Positions 17,673-29,317 of a DNA stretch of 64,000 bases are shown one piece after another. This stretch comes from Sphaerolaimus hirsutus (lineage: Eukaryota > Nematoda > Chromadorea > Monhysterida > Sphaerolaimidae). Every line of letters starts with the position of its first letter. Positions within the stretch are counted from its first letter, which is position 1. Made by a program: the position numbers and the translations under genes. The stretch covers positions 23,867,206 through 23,931,205 of the forward strand of contig OZ038459.1 of the NCBI GenBank assembly GCA_964036195.1, in the 5' to 3' direction. A model generated the notes under the pieces. That model worked only from the letters and a program-made list of their open reading frames with translations. It did no database searches and was not told the DNA's origin.

Positions 17673-18968
17673 TGTGCTGACCGTGGCAAAATGGATGGAT
17701 AAAGAAATACAGAGAATTGATAATTAGGCTCATATTCGCATATTTACTTATTTGCACTATTTTACTTTTCATGCACTATATTTATTTACCACGCAAAATA
17801 TCAAATTGTATTTCCTGCACTATATTATTTACCCATGGAGAATATTTGATTAGGAAAGTGCTCTATAAGTTATTGATAGGTTTATGTGGAATGTTTAGGT
17901 TAAAAGGTCAAATATGTTATTATTAGGTGTATTAATATAAAATTAGGCTCATTCAACTCGCCGTAATTTTCTGATCATGATTATACATACATTTGCATAG
18001 TTTACTTGCAGTTTACAAAAGTCAAATCTTGTAATTATTTACGTACCGCGTAATTATCTAGGCCAGCGTCCTAATAGAGAAATGGTGCCCTGCGTGCAAC
18101 TAGCATTTACTTTACAAAGCCCTTCGCATAGGTATAATTGTCATAACCCTGTTCACAACTATTTATATTTACTTAATAATTATAATACCTTGCTCAATTG
18201 AATATATTATAAACTCTGCTCAATTACAATACCCATTTACCTCAAATAAGTCCCAATTTGCTAGACTATTCAACATACGTTTCCAGGAAGTGATTATTAT
18301 TATCATGTTGAATATACCTTATTCTATTTACGTCATTAGGAACATTTGCACTACTATTTACAGTTTCAAACCCTAATTTATTAGTTCCAATGTGCGTCAA
18401 TGTTTTCTGACAAATTGAAGCAAATTAGTAAATCGGCCGAGTTTGCCGACTTCGCGCCTCAAGATTAATAGTTTTTCCATTAGCCCAATTTGTACCTGGT
18501 ATTTCTTTACCATAATTATTTGAATGTATGCACGCGCAGTATAAGGCAACTGTTTCGGCTAGATGTGTTTATTTGTTGCATTTATGTCTTACTTGTGCAT
18601 TTGTATTAGGAAATTACTGTAGCTGTTTTTCTATACGTGATTTCCGTGTCTTAGCTACTTTGAGAGTTTTTACTTCAGTCTGCGGACCCCAAGCTTCTGA
18701 ACGAAAATAAGCTAGCGATAGAAACTTCGACTAGGAAGCTCGCTAGGCTTTGCGCTTTTATATGTGGCTGTATCTGATCAAATAAAGTACCTGAAACAAT
18801 ATTGAACCCCTTTCAACACGCAACTACGAAATAAACTCAACTTGGCTGTCGACAAGTGGACGTTCGGCTACAACGGGAAATCAACCACTCTAAAGGCCGT
18901 TTCTCACTACGGTCTTGGAGTTGCCGGATTCGGTGGTAGAAGACGCTGACTTCGGTGGCTTCATCACA
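17673..18968 (+). repeat. 3' LTR of the BEL/Pao element
   Basis: Identical by eye over 1296 bp to the 5' LTR. The bases just upstream (17638-17672) are not purine-rich; only CCCGGAG abuts the LTR, so the usual polypurine tract is missing or unusual. GTTTC follows at 18969-18973. Confidence 0.95.
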
Positions 18969-20757
18969 GTTTCGGCAAGTCACATTTTTCGGCTACATTG
19001 ACATTCTGGTAACCTTTTTTGAAAACTGTACTGCGATGCATCACCGAGACAGAGGCAATGTGTCGACAACATCGCTGTACGTGTCGCCATTCAGTTTTCA
19101 AAAATGTTTATTTTGGTTTTCAATTTGTGTTTTCAAAGGTGAAAACTGGCAATGTAGGGCGACACGTTGCCCATGTCACCAGTTTTCAAAACTGTTATCC
19201 AATGTTGAATAGTGCCAGCATTGCCAAAACGTTGCCAAATGTGTCGCTGGCGACATGCCAGCTACGTGAGTTTTCAACAGATCGCCAACTCAGAAAAAGT
19301 GCCCCAAAATGCACTGGATGGTGACAGAACATTCAAATTAAAAGGACTTATACAGAATTTATTACTTTATCTAATGGTGGGTACCACAACATGTGGAAAT
19401 GGCCAGAACATGTTTTATTCAATTAAATGGAAAATGTTTTTATTTTTCGAATTTTTCCCCCCTGTGGCCTGTTGTTGCTGTTGTTGTTTCTCTTGATGCA
19501 CAATATCTGGGCAACTTCATAGCAAGCTGTATTTGCTAAAAATATGTCCCACAATAATTTTTTGTAAAAAGTTTGAAAACCTGAAATCAGTGCTTGCTGA
19601 CACCATTTACTTGATGCCTGGACCATGATAACAAAAATCCTGGGCTGGATAAAGACTTATGAGGGCTGTTTGTCTGTTTTCAGTATTGCCATTTGAGTTT
19701 TCATTTTTGTCAGTATTCTTTTAAAGCTGTTTTCATTTTTGGGTGCAAGAATTGCAAACAAGTTAATTGTTCCCATTCTTTTGGTTTTGCATCCTAAAAA
19801 ATAGCTGTTGTAATGTGTGCAAAGGCTGCAACTACATGTTCAGTAAAAACCATCTTAAAAATTGTTTCATGTTACATAATTACATTTTTATTTTTTTTAT
19901 ACTTATACATAGCTCATTTCCACAACAACCAAATGAAAGAGAATGAAAAACTACACATTTATGCCAGAGGGCTATTATCTAAAATGCAATATAGAATTTG
20001 AAAAATCTTTTAACAAATAAAACAAAAATTTTTTTTAAATGTATGCGATCACTAAAAATCACCAAAATGTACCAAAAAATACAGCATCATTTTCTCCATC
20101 ACTTGCCTTTAACTGCATGTCCCACAAATGCGTACTTATTTAACCAAAAAAATATTTGTCTGCAGCATTTTTCCAGAGTATTCAATAATGACTTCACATG
20201 AAAACTAACAAAAAAACAAAGATGACGATTGTTTTAGGCGATTCTGACACAGTATTGAACCAAAAAATGAGTTTGCAATGAGGAACCGTGAAAACTAGCT
20301 AGCGTGGTGCCAATACGGTAGCTTGTGTGGCGTCACTGTATACAGTGCGTGCGCACGTGGGACATCGCCAGGTGCTATTTGACGATAACAAAATGACGCC
20401 AGAACCGAGGCGCCATTCCATCACTAGTGAGTGGCGTTCAACGAGGTATAAAAACGGTCAATATTTTATATGGGTTGACCTTGTATTGTTTCAATGGTGG
20501 CGCCTGGCGTCGGCCTTGCTGAAATATTGTGTGCCTTTTGGAACTGCTTTACTATTTGCACCTGGTCGTTTCGATGGAGATCTGGGCAGAATAGATTGGG
20601 TTCAAAAGTGGGTTTATGCTCATTTCAAGATTTACTCCAGTGACATTACACCTTACCAATGAAATCTACCATATCCCAAGAGAATAAAAGAACAAACATA
20701 AAAACCTTTCATCATTTTTATCAAATTGCTTTGATAAATATAATGTAGAAAAATTTA
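18969..20757. other. Unassigned non-coding sequence
   Basis: After the GTTTC duplication I find no gene with a motif. 18974-19330 has repeated TTTTCAAAACTG / GAAAACTGG words in both orientations and may be an old element. A 111-codon open frame at 20327-20662 has no recognisable domain. The rest is AT-rich. Confidence 0.5.
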
Positions 20758-21150
20758 GGCTATTTACACAGGCCCCGGCCGGGGACCGGTCCCTGGCAAA
20801 AAATTAAAATTGTCAAAAGTCAGTAATTGGTGTGTATGGGTTGATTGCATGTAAATTAGATAAATTAACACCAATTTTGCATGCACAAAATTTCTGCAAC
20901 ACGGTTACACACACACACCCATGCATATTTTTTTGGGGTGTGTGTAAATTTTGTTTGATTTGGCTCAAATTTGGCATGCGTGTACTCCTTCGCTTAGTGA
21001 GTTCGCATGCCAAATTTCAGCTCAGGCTGATTAGTGAGTCCTATTTTATTTGGACTTTAATTTTCATCGATCACTGTATAGTTGTATAGTGATTGAAAAA
21101 TTATTTTTTTGCCGGGGACCAGTCCCCGGCCGGGACCTGTGTAAATAGCC
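20758..21150. mobile_element. MULE-type MITE with 9-bp duplication
   Basis: 393 bp with ends GGCTATTTACACAGG and CCTGTGTAAATAGCC, each followed inward by a GC-rich GGCCGGGGACC motif. AAAAATTTA is directly repeated at 20749-20757 and 21151-21159. A perfect 9-bp duplication fits Mutator-like elements. The core is AT-rich and non-coding. Confidence 0.8.
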
Positions 21151-21688
21151 AAAAATTTATCTTTGTTCTTTTATTCCAATGGGATATGTTAGGTTTCATT
21201 GTAAGGTGTATACCAAATGTATCCTACAGCTACAAGCTTCGATTTGTAAATGATCTTTTCATATTCTCCTACATTTTCGAAATATCGTACCAGAGTTTTT
21301 TGCCAGCAAAAGTTAGAGGGGGTTAGGTAACTTGAGTAAGGGGGTTAGTGGTAAGAGTAAAAAAAATAAAAAATGATAAATGATTTTACTCAACTCTTAA
21401 CTTTTATCTTTACTCTTAACTTATCATTTATCAGTTTACTCAACTCCTAAGTCTTAACTCTTTACTCTTAACTTTTCCACTTGTAGAACCGGCACCAGAA
21501 GACCATAACAGACCACACCACTATTTATTACAAATGAAAATACCCCAAAATGGTCATTCAGCTGACCGTGCTGCACTTGACAAAGCCCGACATAATAAAC
21601 ATAATTTACAGAAGCTGTCAAGTTTCCAGATTCAATATCTATGACGGCATACGTCCTTGTTCCAGATGTTGGGGGGTCACCTGGGGGA
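21151..21688. other. Non-coding, with a TTAAGAGTTGAG palindrome
   Basis: About 21340-21493 is an inverted-repeat element of AAGAGTTGAGTAAAATGA-like words ending CTTTTCCACTTGTAGAACCGGC. A fuller copy lies at 31246-31461. Nothing else recognised. Confidence 0.55.
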
Positions 21689-21860
21689 ACTCCCAGACCC
21701 TGCAAAATGCCCTGTAAAATACCCAATTACAACCTAAGTGTCAAAAGTCATGTAAAATGTCCTGTAAACTTCACTTGACATTTTAGCAAGCATTCTGCGC
21801 GACTTTGACGCTTTGGATGACATTTGCCATTGTACAGGTATTTTACAGGGTCTGGGGGTG
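21689..21860. mobile_element. TGTCA-type palindromic MITE
   Basis: AACTCCCAGACCCTGCAAAA on the left and TTTTACAGGGTCTGGGGGTG on the right, with TGTCAAAAGTCA and TTTGACGC words between. Flanks GTCACCTGG and GTCACCGGG look like a diverged 9-bp duplication. Confidence 0.65.
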
Positions 21861-22275
21861 TCACCGGGAATCCACATGTCACGGATGTGCTGCTCCATGG
21901 GCCAATCCCACGTGCGAATGTCAGAGAAGCCCTCATTGTACCACTCACCTGGGGCGAGATTTAATTTGCCCGGGATTTTTCGGGCAGCCCGACCTATCCT
22001 ACACACGTTATCTTAAGCTATCGTATTTCCTCGAACTACCCCCCCCCTCGAAATACCCCCCCCCTCGTTTAACCCCCCCCTCTCGGGACCACTATGAAAC
22101 AATCACCCCCCGGGGGGTATTTCGAGGAAATACGGTATTTACACGACTTACTCTACACACGTTGAAGAAATGGCTGTGATAATGGCAGCAGAACTGATCA
22201 AAGTTGAGATGAGATTGAGAAAAGCTGTTCCTAAAAAGTCACTACATTTGAATTTTACCTGTAAAAAGTATTATA
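21861..22275. other. Spacer with a 119-bp TATCGTATTTCC MITE
   Basis: 22019-22137 is a short MITE with the GACCACTATGAAACAATCAC centre shared with 4150-4263. The rest of this stretch shows nothing recognisable. Confidence 0.6.
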
Positions 22276-22571
22276 CAGTCATCCCCGGGTTATCGGGTGG
22301 AGTAATTTTTTTGAAATATCACCCTATAATCCGGGGAACCCGATAACCGGGGGGGTGCACTATAGAAGTGTCCCAGTGCTGGTGCATGGCGTTTCAAGCA
22401 TTTACATCACTAATACGAGAAAATTAGGCTTTTTAAATGCAGTAATTGTGCAACGTTTAAAATGTACATTTTTGATGTTCATATGTAAATTTATACTCCA
22501 TGGACAGCACAGTTAACATTTATACCGTTTTTTTACACTTGAATACCCGATAATTGAAGGAATTTTATATA

Positions 22572-22987
22572 TACCGCAAATCCTCGAATAAGACCCCCCT
22601 CGAATAACTCCCCCCCTTGAATAAGTCCCCCCTGCTGGCGGGCTGAGGAAAAAATAACTCCCCCCCCTTGAATAACTCCCCCCCCTCTTAAAAAACTCCT
22701 ACTTCTGATGAAAAGGATACAATACAAAACTATAGAAGAATAGTAGCAACAGCAGATAATAATGTGTATGCAGTGTATACACATTGTTTTGTTGTTGTTG
22801 GACAGTGAAATACCTGCATTACACAAGTTTACATGCTGCATCCATACAATGAATTAAGTCCAAGTTTACTGAGGAAATAATAACTCCCCCCCTCGAATAA
22901 CTCCCCCCCCCCCAACAATAACTCCCCCCTCCAAAACGTCTGACGAAAAAATAACTCCCCTGGGGTCTTATTCGAGGATTTAGGGTA
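22572..22987. mobile_element. TACCGCAAATCC / CGAATAAG MITE
   Basis: Ends TACCGCAAATCCTCGAATAAG and CTTATTCGAGGATTTAGGGTA with CGAATAACTCCCCCCC blocks near both ends. Same subfamily as 1581-1912 and 28862-29317. Confidence 0.75.
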
Positions 22988-23051
22988 TATATATATATAA
23001 ATGCCAAAAAAAATTCCAAAATTCCACCCGATAACCCGGGAATGCGGGGAA

Positions 23052-24753
23052 TAACGATGGCAAACCCCCCGAAAAAAAGTATTTAAATTTTTAAATGTTT
23101 TTTTCAAATTGAATTTTCGAATTTTCGAATTTTTCCTCAAGTTAATTTTTGAATTTCGAATTTAATTTTCGAATTTTCGAATCTTTTTGGGCAGTTTTCG
23201 AATTTTTTTTGGTAATTTTCAAATTTTTGTGGATAATTTTTGAATTTTTTGGAAAAATATTGAATCAAGAGCTTTTAAGCTGTTAATTAGTTATGTTGAA
23301 ATAGTTATGGGTGCTCGGTGCATTTCTGCACATTCCTCAATGTGACTGGGTCCACCCATAGCTGAAATTGGCGGTGGCTGTACTGGGAGGGGGGATCACC
23401 AGACTTTTTTGTCATTCCATTCTGTTGTACATTTGCTGATTTTGATGTCATTCAAGTATGTTGGGGTTTGGGTCTGGGTATGACCATTTTTTTGGTTTTC
23501 CTCAAATATAATCTCCCAGTCCCAAGGATAAGGGGGGTGTCTATTTATGATAATTTCACACGGCCGATCTGGCTAGTTGAATTTAAAGCTTATAACTTGG
23601 CCATTTCTGGGCCGATTTGAACCATTCAAAAGTTAAAATAATCTACACAACCTATCGATTCAATTTCTGGGGTTGATTTAGTGATGTCGACATTTTTATG
23701 TCAATTTGACTCTGTTTATATGTGATTTATACATATAATGCCAGCACACACACTAGTTTACCAACATGAAATGCTCAACCATTTCGGTAAACTGTTTTGA
23801 CAAAACAGTACGAAACACCGTACAGAGTTGTACGGTGCTTCGTACTGTTTTGTCAAAACAGTTTACCAAAATGGTCGAGCATTTCATGTTGGTAAACTAG
23901 TGTGTGTGGGGCCATTTACCATAAATCCTCGAATCCCACTTGAATAACTCCCCCCTCGAACAAGTCCCCCTAAAAACTTTTGACAAAAAAACTCCCCTGG
24001 GGACTTATTTGAGATAAACAGTATTTACATCAAGTATATGATAGCATGTTCAGAAAAATTCATGTTAGATGTTGAAATACTGGGTCAAATTAGCATAACA
24101 AATTTTTACATCACTAATCTAACCTGAAAAATGGAATATACAGATTGTACAGATCATTTTAAGTATTTAATGGTCCAAATCGGCCAAGAAATGGCTGAGT
24201 TATTAAGCTTTCAATTCAACTTGCCTGATTGGCCATTTAAAATAAACACCTTTTATAGACCCACCTTATCTCGGGACTGGTGGATGATTCGAGGAAACAA
24301 AACAATTCAGTCATAGCCTTGACCCGGAACCACAACATACTTGGACGTTATCAAAATTGGCTGACGTGTAACAGAATGGGCAACACAAAAGTCTGGTGTT
24401 CATCCAACCCCCTAAAATGTCATTCCCGATTCCAGCTATGGGTCCACCATGGATGTCATTTCAATGTTTTTAAACGTTGTTTGTTTTGTTTCGATACACT
24501 TTTTCAGACGCACCGCGCCTCAATTGTCGAGCGAATTAGCACATTGAACTTAAGAATGTGTTATAATTATGTCCTTGAATTCCCTGAAAAATTCGAAAAG
24601 TATTTTCGAATTTTTGAATTTTTGAATTTTTTGAAAAATAAATCGATTTTTAAGTGTTTTTTCCAATGGTGAAATAAAAATTCGAAAATTCCGAAAAAAT
24701 TCGAAAATTCGAAAATGTTTTCGAATTTTCGAATCTTTTTTTTGCCATCGTTA
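23052..24753. mobile_element. hAT-like element, TAACGATGG ends, perfect 8-bp duplication
   Basis: Starts TAACGATGGCAAAC and ends TTTTTTTGCCATCGTTA, flanked by GCGGGGAA at 23044-23051 and 24754-24761. Its interior holds inverted blocks (about 23340-23700 against 24110-24450), a hairpin (23740-23912) and a degraded CGAATAA MITE fragment (about 23925-24014). No transposase frame remains. Confidence 0.85.
23740..23912. repeat. Hairpin element with CACACTAGTTTACC ends
   Basis: The two arms are near-perfect inverted copies centred near 23826, from CACACACTAGTTTACC to GGTAAACTAGTGTGTG. Similar ends occur at 45702-46265. Confidence 0.75.
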
Positions 24754-24790
24754 GCGGGGAACCCTTCAATCCGGGGAATTTTGTTCACTA

Positions 24791-25173
24791 CACAGCAAAA
24801 AATGGATCTGTGAAGCGTGTGGAAGCGGGCTGGATGCGCGTGAAGCGGCGCGCTTCCACACGCTTCCACACGCTTCCACCAACATCACGATAATCTTGGT
24901 GAAGTGTCTTCCACACGCTTCACCTAGCTTCACCGCGCGCTTCACGCGCATCCAAAATGCGGAAGACACTTCACCGCGCTAGCGCTTCCATACGCTTCTC
25001 CCATGCACACATTTGTGTGGGAGCGCCATATTAAGAGGCGTGAAGTGCCTTCACGCAGATTTTCGTGATGCGTGTGGAAGCGCCGGCATGCTTGGTGAAG
25101 CGTCGGGAAGTGTCTGGCGTGAAGACACTTCCCGACGCTTCACCGCGCATCCACACACCCATTTTTTGCTGTG
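24791..25173. mobile_element. GC-rich element built of CTTCCACACGCTTC words
   Basis: Ends CACAGCAAAAAATGG and CCATTTTTTGCTGTG are exact inverted repeats, flanked by CTA on both sides (24788-24790, 25174-25176). The interior repeats GAAGCGTGTGGAAG and its complement many times. Superfamily not assigned. Confidence 0.65.
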
Positions 25174-25254
25174 CTAGTGTCCCCGCTTTTCAAAATTGTA
25201 CCCATTAACCCGGGGAACCCTATAACCGGGGGAACCGTTAACCCGGGACGACTG

Positions 25255-26092
25255 TACTCAGTTTTTACACTATGTAAGAGTTAAAAAATTATTTTACATT
25301 TTCTGTTCCCACCCAGGGGTGAGTAAAACAATTTCTTTACGTTACGTTTACTTTAAAACGTCAAGACAGTTGACCTACCGTATTACCTCGAATTAACCCC
25401 CCCTTGAATTAACCCCCCCCCCCCCCTCGAAATACACCCTCTAAAATACCACCCCTAAAATTGAGTGTAAGGAGAACATACATGACAAATACCGCAGTTT
25501 GTGATCTGTATTTACAATGCAGAATACACGCTAACAGTGATGATTGAGTGACGTTAGGGGAGGGTTTACCTATGTGTATATACGGTTATATATGCCTATA
25601 CGCACATATACATCTATGTAATTTTTTGATTTTTCTACGCCTGAGTATGGGGAATTGCCGAAAATTTCTGGCGAAATAATAGACCCCCCTCGAATATTCC
25701 CCCCTTCGAATTACCCCCCTCAAATTTTGCTGGCGAAATAATAAACCCCCTGGGGGTATTTCGAGGTAATACGGTAAGTTACTTTTTGCTTATGTAAACT
25801 TTGAAAAAGTCTAGTACTTTTAACAACTCTGATGGGGACTGCTTGTTTGCAAACAGCAAACAAACTGCAAACGGCACCACATCAAGTCGGGTGATGAAAT
25901 ATTTCCTGAAATGGATCGGGCTGCCCGAAAAATGTGTCGGGCTATTTAAATTCAGCCCCTGAGTCTTCCTTCATTTGAAGACCCAATGCGACTCCATTGG
26001 TGCCAACCAGCTGTAAGTTTGGATACAGAATATCAATACCACATATTGAAACAGTGGATTCACTCTGATCGTTGGACATGATGGGCTGGGGG
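25255..26092. other. Non-coding, with a TACCGTATTACC MITE
   Basis: 25376-25776 is a full MITE (TACCGTATTACCTCGAATTA to TCGAGGTAATACGGTA), reverse orientation of the copies at 651 and 1098. Around it are remnants of a CAGAGTTGTTA-type hAT ending AACAACTCTG near 25851. Remainder unrecognised. Confidence 0.65.
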
Positions 26093-26255
26093 CAGTCCCA
26101 AGCCCTGTAAAGTGTGGAGTAAAGTGTCAAATGTTAAGTCAAATGCAACGTAAAGTGTCAATCAAAAAAAGAAAATTTTATTACAGAACTTTGCATGACA
26201 ATTGACACTTTACTTTGCATTTGACTTTACATTTGACACTTTACATTACACATTA

Positions 26256-27268
26256 TGCTGCAATTACAGCTCGGGCGTAAAATTGACTGGATGTAAAATT
26301 AATTTTGGGCGTAAAATTGATTACAGGTAGGGTGTCAACTTTCCGTTTTCCGTTTTCCGTTTCCGCTTTCCGCAGGCAAATTTTTTTCCATTTCCGTTTC
26401 CATTTTCCGGCTGCTAAATTTTTTCCCGTTTCCGTTTCCGTTTTTCCAGCTCATTTTCCGTTTTCCGGCTAAAATTTCAGTTTTTCCACCTTTTTTCCGT
26501 TTTCCGGCTCAATTGTATGTTTTTCCAACTTTTTTTCATTTTCTTGCTCAATTATCTGTTTTCTGTTTCAGCCAAACTGGTAAACATGCATGCAGGTTCT
26601 AAATTATGTGAATTGTTTCTATTTCTAGCAAGATTTCTGCAAATTTTTTGATTTCTGGATAAATTTGTGCAATTTTTTTCCGTTTCCGGCAAAATTTCAG
26701 CAAATTTTTTCCGTTTCCGGCATAATTTCAGCAAATTTTTCCGTTTCCGTTTCCGTTTTCCGGGCTTTCATTTTTCCGTTTTCCGTTTTCCGGCAGGTGG
26801 AAATTTTTTTCCGTTTCTGTTTCCGTTTTCCGGCAAGTGCAAACTTTTTTCCGTTTCCGTTTCCGTTTTCCGCCAAAAAGTTTTTGTTGACACCCTAATT
26901 ACAGGTGAATGGATGAAGATATGGCGTTGTAATTTCAGTCAAAGAAAGCGCACATGCAGATGTTGCTTGTGTCCAAAGCTCATCAGTTTATTTTAATCAT
27001 ACTGGGAGTTATGAATTTTGGCACAAATTTTTTTAATTAAGTTACAAACAAAGTTACAGCGCATAATTAGAAAAAATTGTGCTAAAATTCATAACTCCCA
27101 GTACAATTGAAATAAACTCATGAGCTTTGGACACAAGAAACGTCTGCATCTAAGCTTTCTTTGACTGAAATAACAATGTCGTATCTTATCCATTCATCTG
27201 CAATTAATTTTCCGCCCAAAATCAATTTTACGCCCATTCAATTTTACGCCCACGCTGTAATCGCAGCA
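26256..27268. mobile_element. PIF/Harbinger-like palindromic MITE
   Basis: TGCTGCAATTACAGCTCGGG on the left and ACGCTGTAATCGCAGCA on the right, flanked by TTA at 26253-26255 and 27269-27271. Arms contain GCGTAAAATTGA and, further in, GGAGTTATGAATTTTG with its complement. Confidence 0.75.
26328..26897. mobile_element. hAT-like MITE of TTCCG arrays, 8-bp duplication
   Basis: Ends TAGGGTGTCAAC and GTTGACACCCTA, flanked by ATTACAGG at 26320-26327 and 26898-26905. The interior is almost only TTTCCGTTTTCCG repeats with GGCAAATTTTT spacers. Open frames across it are repeat artefacts. A larger relative is at 57336-58265. Confidence 0.85.
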
Positions 27269-27800
27269 TTACAGGGATTGGGACTGCTACCTGGGCGCGC
27301 CTTTCTCGTCAGAAAGTCAGAAACGTCAAATGTCAAGAGACAACTTTCTGGTTTTGTAAATGTCAACTGGTTTACCATATTTACCCGTCAACTGGTTTAC
27401 TCGAATAATTCCCCCGAGGAATTATTTTTTCGTCAGACATTTTTAAGGGGGGACTTTTCGAGGGGGACTTATTCAAGTCGGGGAATTATTATTTCCTCAA
27501 AAGTTCCAAGCATGTATCTATCACACTATGTAGCAATTTAGTCCTTGTCGCGGTTGCATTCCATTGCATTTTTGCACACCGGATGTGCTGTATTTGCACT
27601 CGATGAACCAAACCAGACACAGCCTATTTTGCTTGGTCTGACTTCATCGATTGTTTCTTAAAGATACCGTATTACCTCGAATTATCCCCCCCCTTGCATT
27701 AATCCCCCCCTCGAATTAACCCCCCTCAAAATGGGCTGGGGAAATAATAACCCCCCCCTCGAAATACCCCCCCCCCCTTCGGAATGATGTACGTCATGTA

Positions 27801-28826
27801 CAGGGTTGGCAAAATCTCAGAAAAAAATAAAAATAAAATAAAAATAAAATGGAAAATTTGAGAATAAAATAAAATAAAATAAAATCGAAAATTTCAAAAT
27901 AAAAATAAAAATTGCATAAAAGTTCAAATTTTTGTAAAATTTTTGTAAAATTGTATACAAATTCCAATTTTTGTAAAAATTGTATAAAAATTCATAATTT
28001 TCGTAAAAATTTTCTTTTCTTGCTTATGGTTCAACATGTTTATCCATGGAGCTGGATCAGTCCCAAGCCCTGTAAAGTGTCAAATGTCATATGAAATGTC
28101 ATGCAAAGCATCAATTGTCATGACAAATAACAATTAAAGTGGCAACTGTCAAGCAAATTGTATTCAAATCTTGTTTTGTATCCAAATCTTGTTGTTGGTT
28201 TTGTATCCAAATCTTATGTCAACATTTGGATACAAAAAATAAGATATGGATATGAAAACATACGATTTGGATACAAAAAACACAAGATTCGGATACACAA
28301 TTGACACTGCATGACATTTATCATGACAATTGACACTTTGTTTGACATTTGAGATGTCAATTGACTCTTTACTTTACATTCATCATGACAATTGACACTT
28401 TGCATGACATTTTACAAATGTCCCTGCACACCCCAGTACTCATTTTACTGAAAATGCAAACCATTATTATAAATAATTGTTACTTTAAACTTGCTACCTA
28501 TTGCATGCAATAGGCATGTACTGCATGTAAGTGCATGTACTGCATGTAAGTTCTGCAAAGTAATGGAAAGATTTGTCACCCATTTTTCATGTTTAGGTCT
28601 AATTATAAAGTTTTTCTGGGCTTGCATGCAAGATTCTGATTTTTTGTAAAATTTCTGTACATTTTTGTAAAATTTTTGTAAAATGGTTCCATTTTATTAT
28701 TTTATTATGATTTTGGAATAAAATAAAATAAAATAAAATGAAACAAGAATAAAATACAAATAAAATACATTTTTATACAATTTTTATACAATTTGTATAC
28801 AAATGATTTTTATAAAACCAACCCTG
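27801..28826. mobile_element. hAT-like element, CAGGGTTGG ends, perfect 8-bp duplication
   Basis: Begins CAGGGTTGGCAAAAT and ends AAAACCAACCCTG; GTCATGTA is repeated at 27793-27800 and 28827-28834. Subterminal AATAAAATAAAAT arrays at both ends. No transposase frame. A shorter copy is at 46321-46527. Confidence 0.85.
28058..28425. mobile_element. TGTCA-type palindromic MITE inside the hAT
   Basis: CAGTCCCAAGCCCTGTAAAG on the left, then TGTCAAATGTC words, and inverted TGACAATTGACACTTTG words on the right. GATACAAAA/TTTTGTATCC inverted words lie at the centre. Confidence 0.6.
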
Positions 28827-28861
28827 GTCATGTACATAATAAATACATCATGTATGCAATG

Positions 28862-29317
28862 TACCGTAAATCCTTGAATAAGTCCCCCCTCGAATAACTC
28901 CCCCCCCCCCCCTCGAATAACTCCCCCCTGTAAACAGACTGAGGAAAAAATAACACCCCTCCCCCTCGAATAACTCCCCCTCTTTTATGTGTTGGAAAAA
29001 GTCCATGTATAAAAACATATGTATTTATGTGTAGGTATGTTCATTAAGAGTATGCATTTTTTGCAGTTGAAGCACATTATCATTGATTTCATTGCATGAA
29101 TTAGCGGATGTCTATTCTGGCTTACACGTTTATGCAACCTACTATTCCAATTAAGATCATATATTGATAATGCTTTTTACTCAATTTTCAGATGAAAAAT
29201 AACTCCCCCCCTCGAATAACTCCCCCCTCAAATAACTCCCCCCCTTGAATAAGTCCCCCTCAAAAAATTCTGAGGAAAAAATAACTCCCCTGGGAACTTA
29301 TTAGAGGATTTACAGTA
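28862..29317. mobile_element. TACCGTAAATCC / CGAATAAG MITE
   Basis: Ends TACCGTAAATCCTTGAATAAG and CTTATTAGAGGATTTACAGTA, with CTCGAATAACTCCCCC blocks. It interrupts the core of 27665-29570. Confidence 0.75.

Larger units (their letters stand above)
6392..18968 (+). mobile_element. Full-length BEL/Pao LTR retroelement with envelope-like module
   Basis: A 12,577-bp element bounded by 1296-bp direct LTRs (TG...CA) and a 5-bp duplication GTTTC at 6387-6391 and 18969-18973. Order on the plus strand: LTR, primer binding site, 1.2-kb leader, gag-protease-RT-RNase H frame, in-frame TAG, integrase-envelope-like frame, LTR. Domain order, the DUF1758-type protease, a YVDN polymerase box and the post-integrase domain are those of BEL/Pao. 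The LTRs match at every position I compared, so insertion is recent. Published work proposed a herpesvirus gB-like envelope for the Ascaris BEL element Tas; the envelope-like region here looks similar in layout. The only visible break is the single TAG. Confidence 0.95.
22276..25254. mobile_element. Pogo/Tigger-like element opened by several insertions
   Basis: Left end CAGTCATCCCCGGGTTATCGG and right end CCGTTAACCCGGGACGACTG are inverted copies, each flanked by TA. CCCGATAACC / GGGTTAACC words recur inside. TA duplication and a CAGTCRTCCC end suggest pogo/Tigger; this is inference. Inside lie a MITE (22572-22987), a hAT (23052-24753) and a GC-rich element (24791-25173). What remains is a few hundred bases. 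Confidence 0.6.
26093..27286. mobile_element. TGTCA palindrome holding a PIF palindrome holding a hAT
   Basis: Outer ends CAGTCCCAAGCCCTGTAAA and ACAGGGATTGGGACTG with TGTCAAATG words. 26256-27268 is a second palindrome flanked by TTA. 26328-26897 is a third element with an 8-bp duplication. The order of insertion is therefore outer, then PIF-like, then hAT-like. Confidence 0.75.

Noticed and set aside
26667-26996. 109-codon Phe/Pro/Ser-rich frame as a membrane protein
   Set aside because: It is TTTCCG repeat read in frame; other frames are open too and the element has hAT-type ends.
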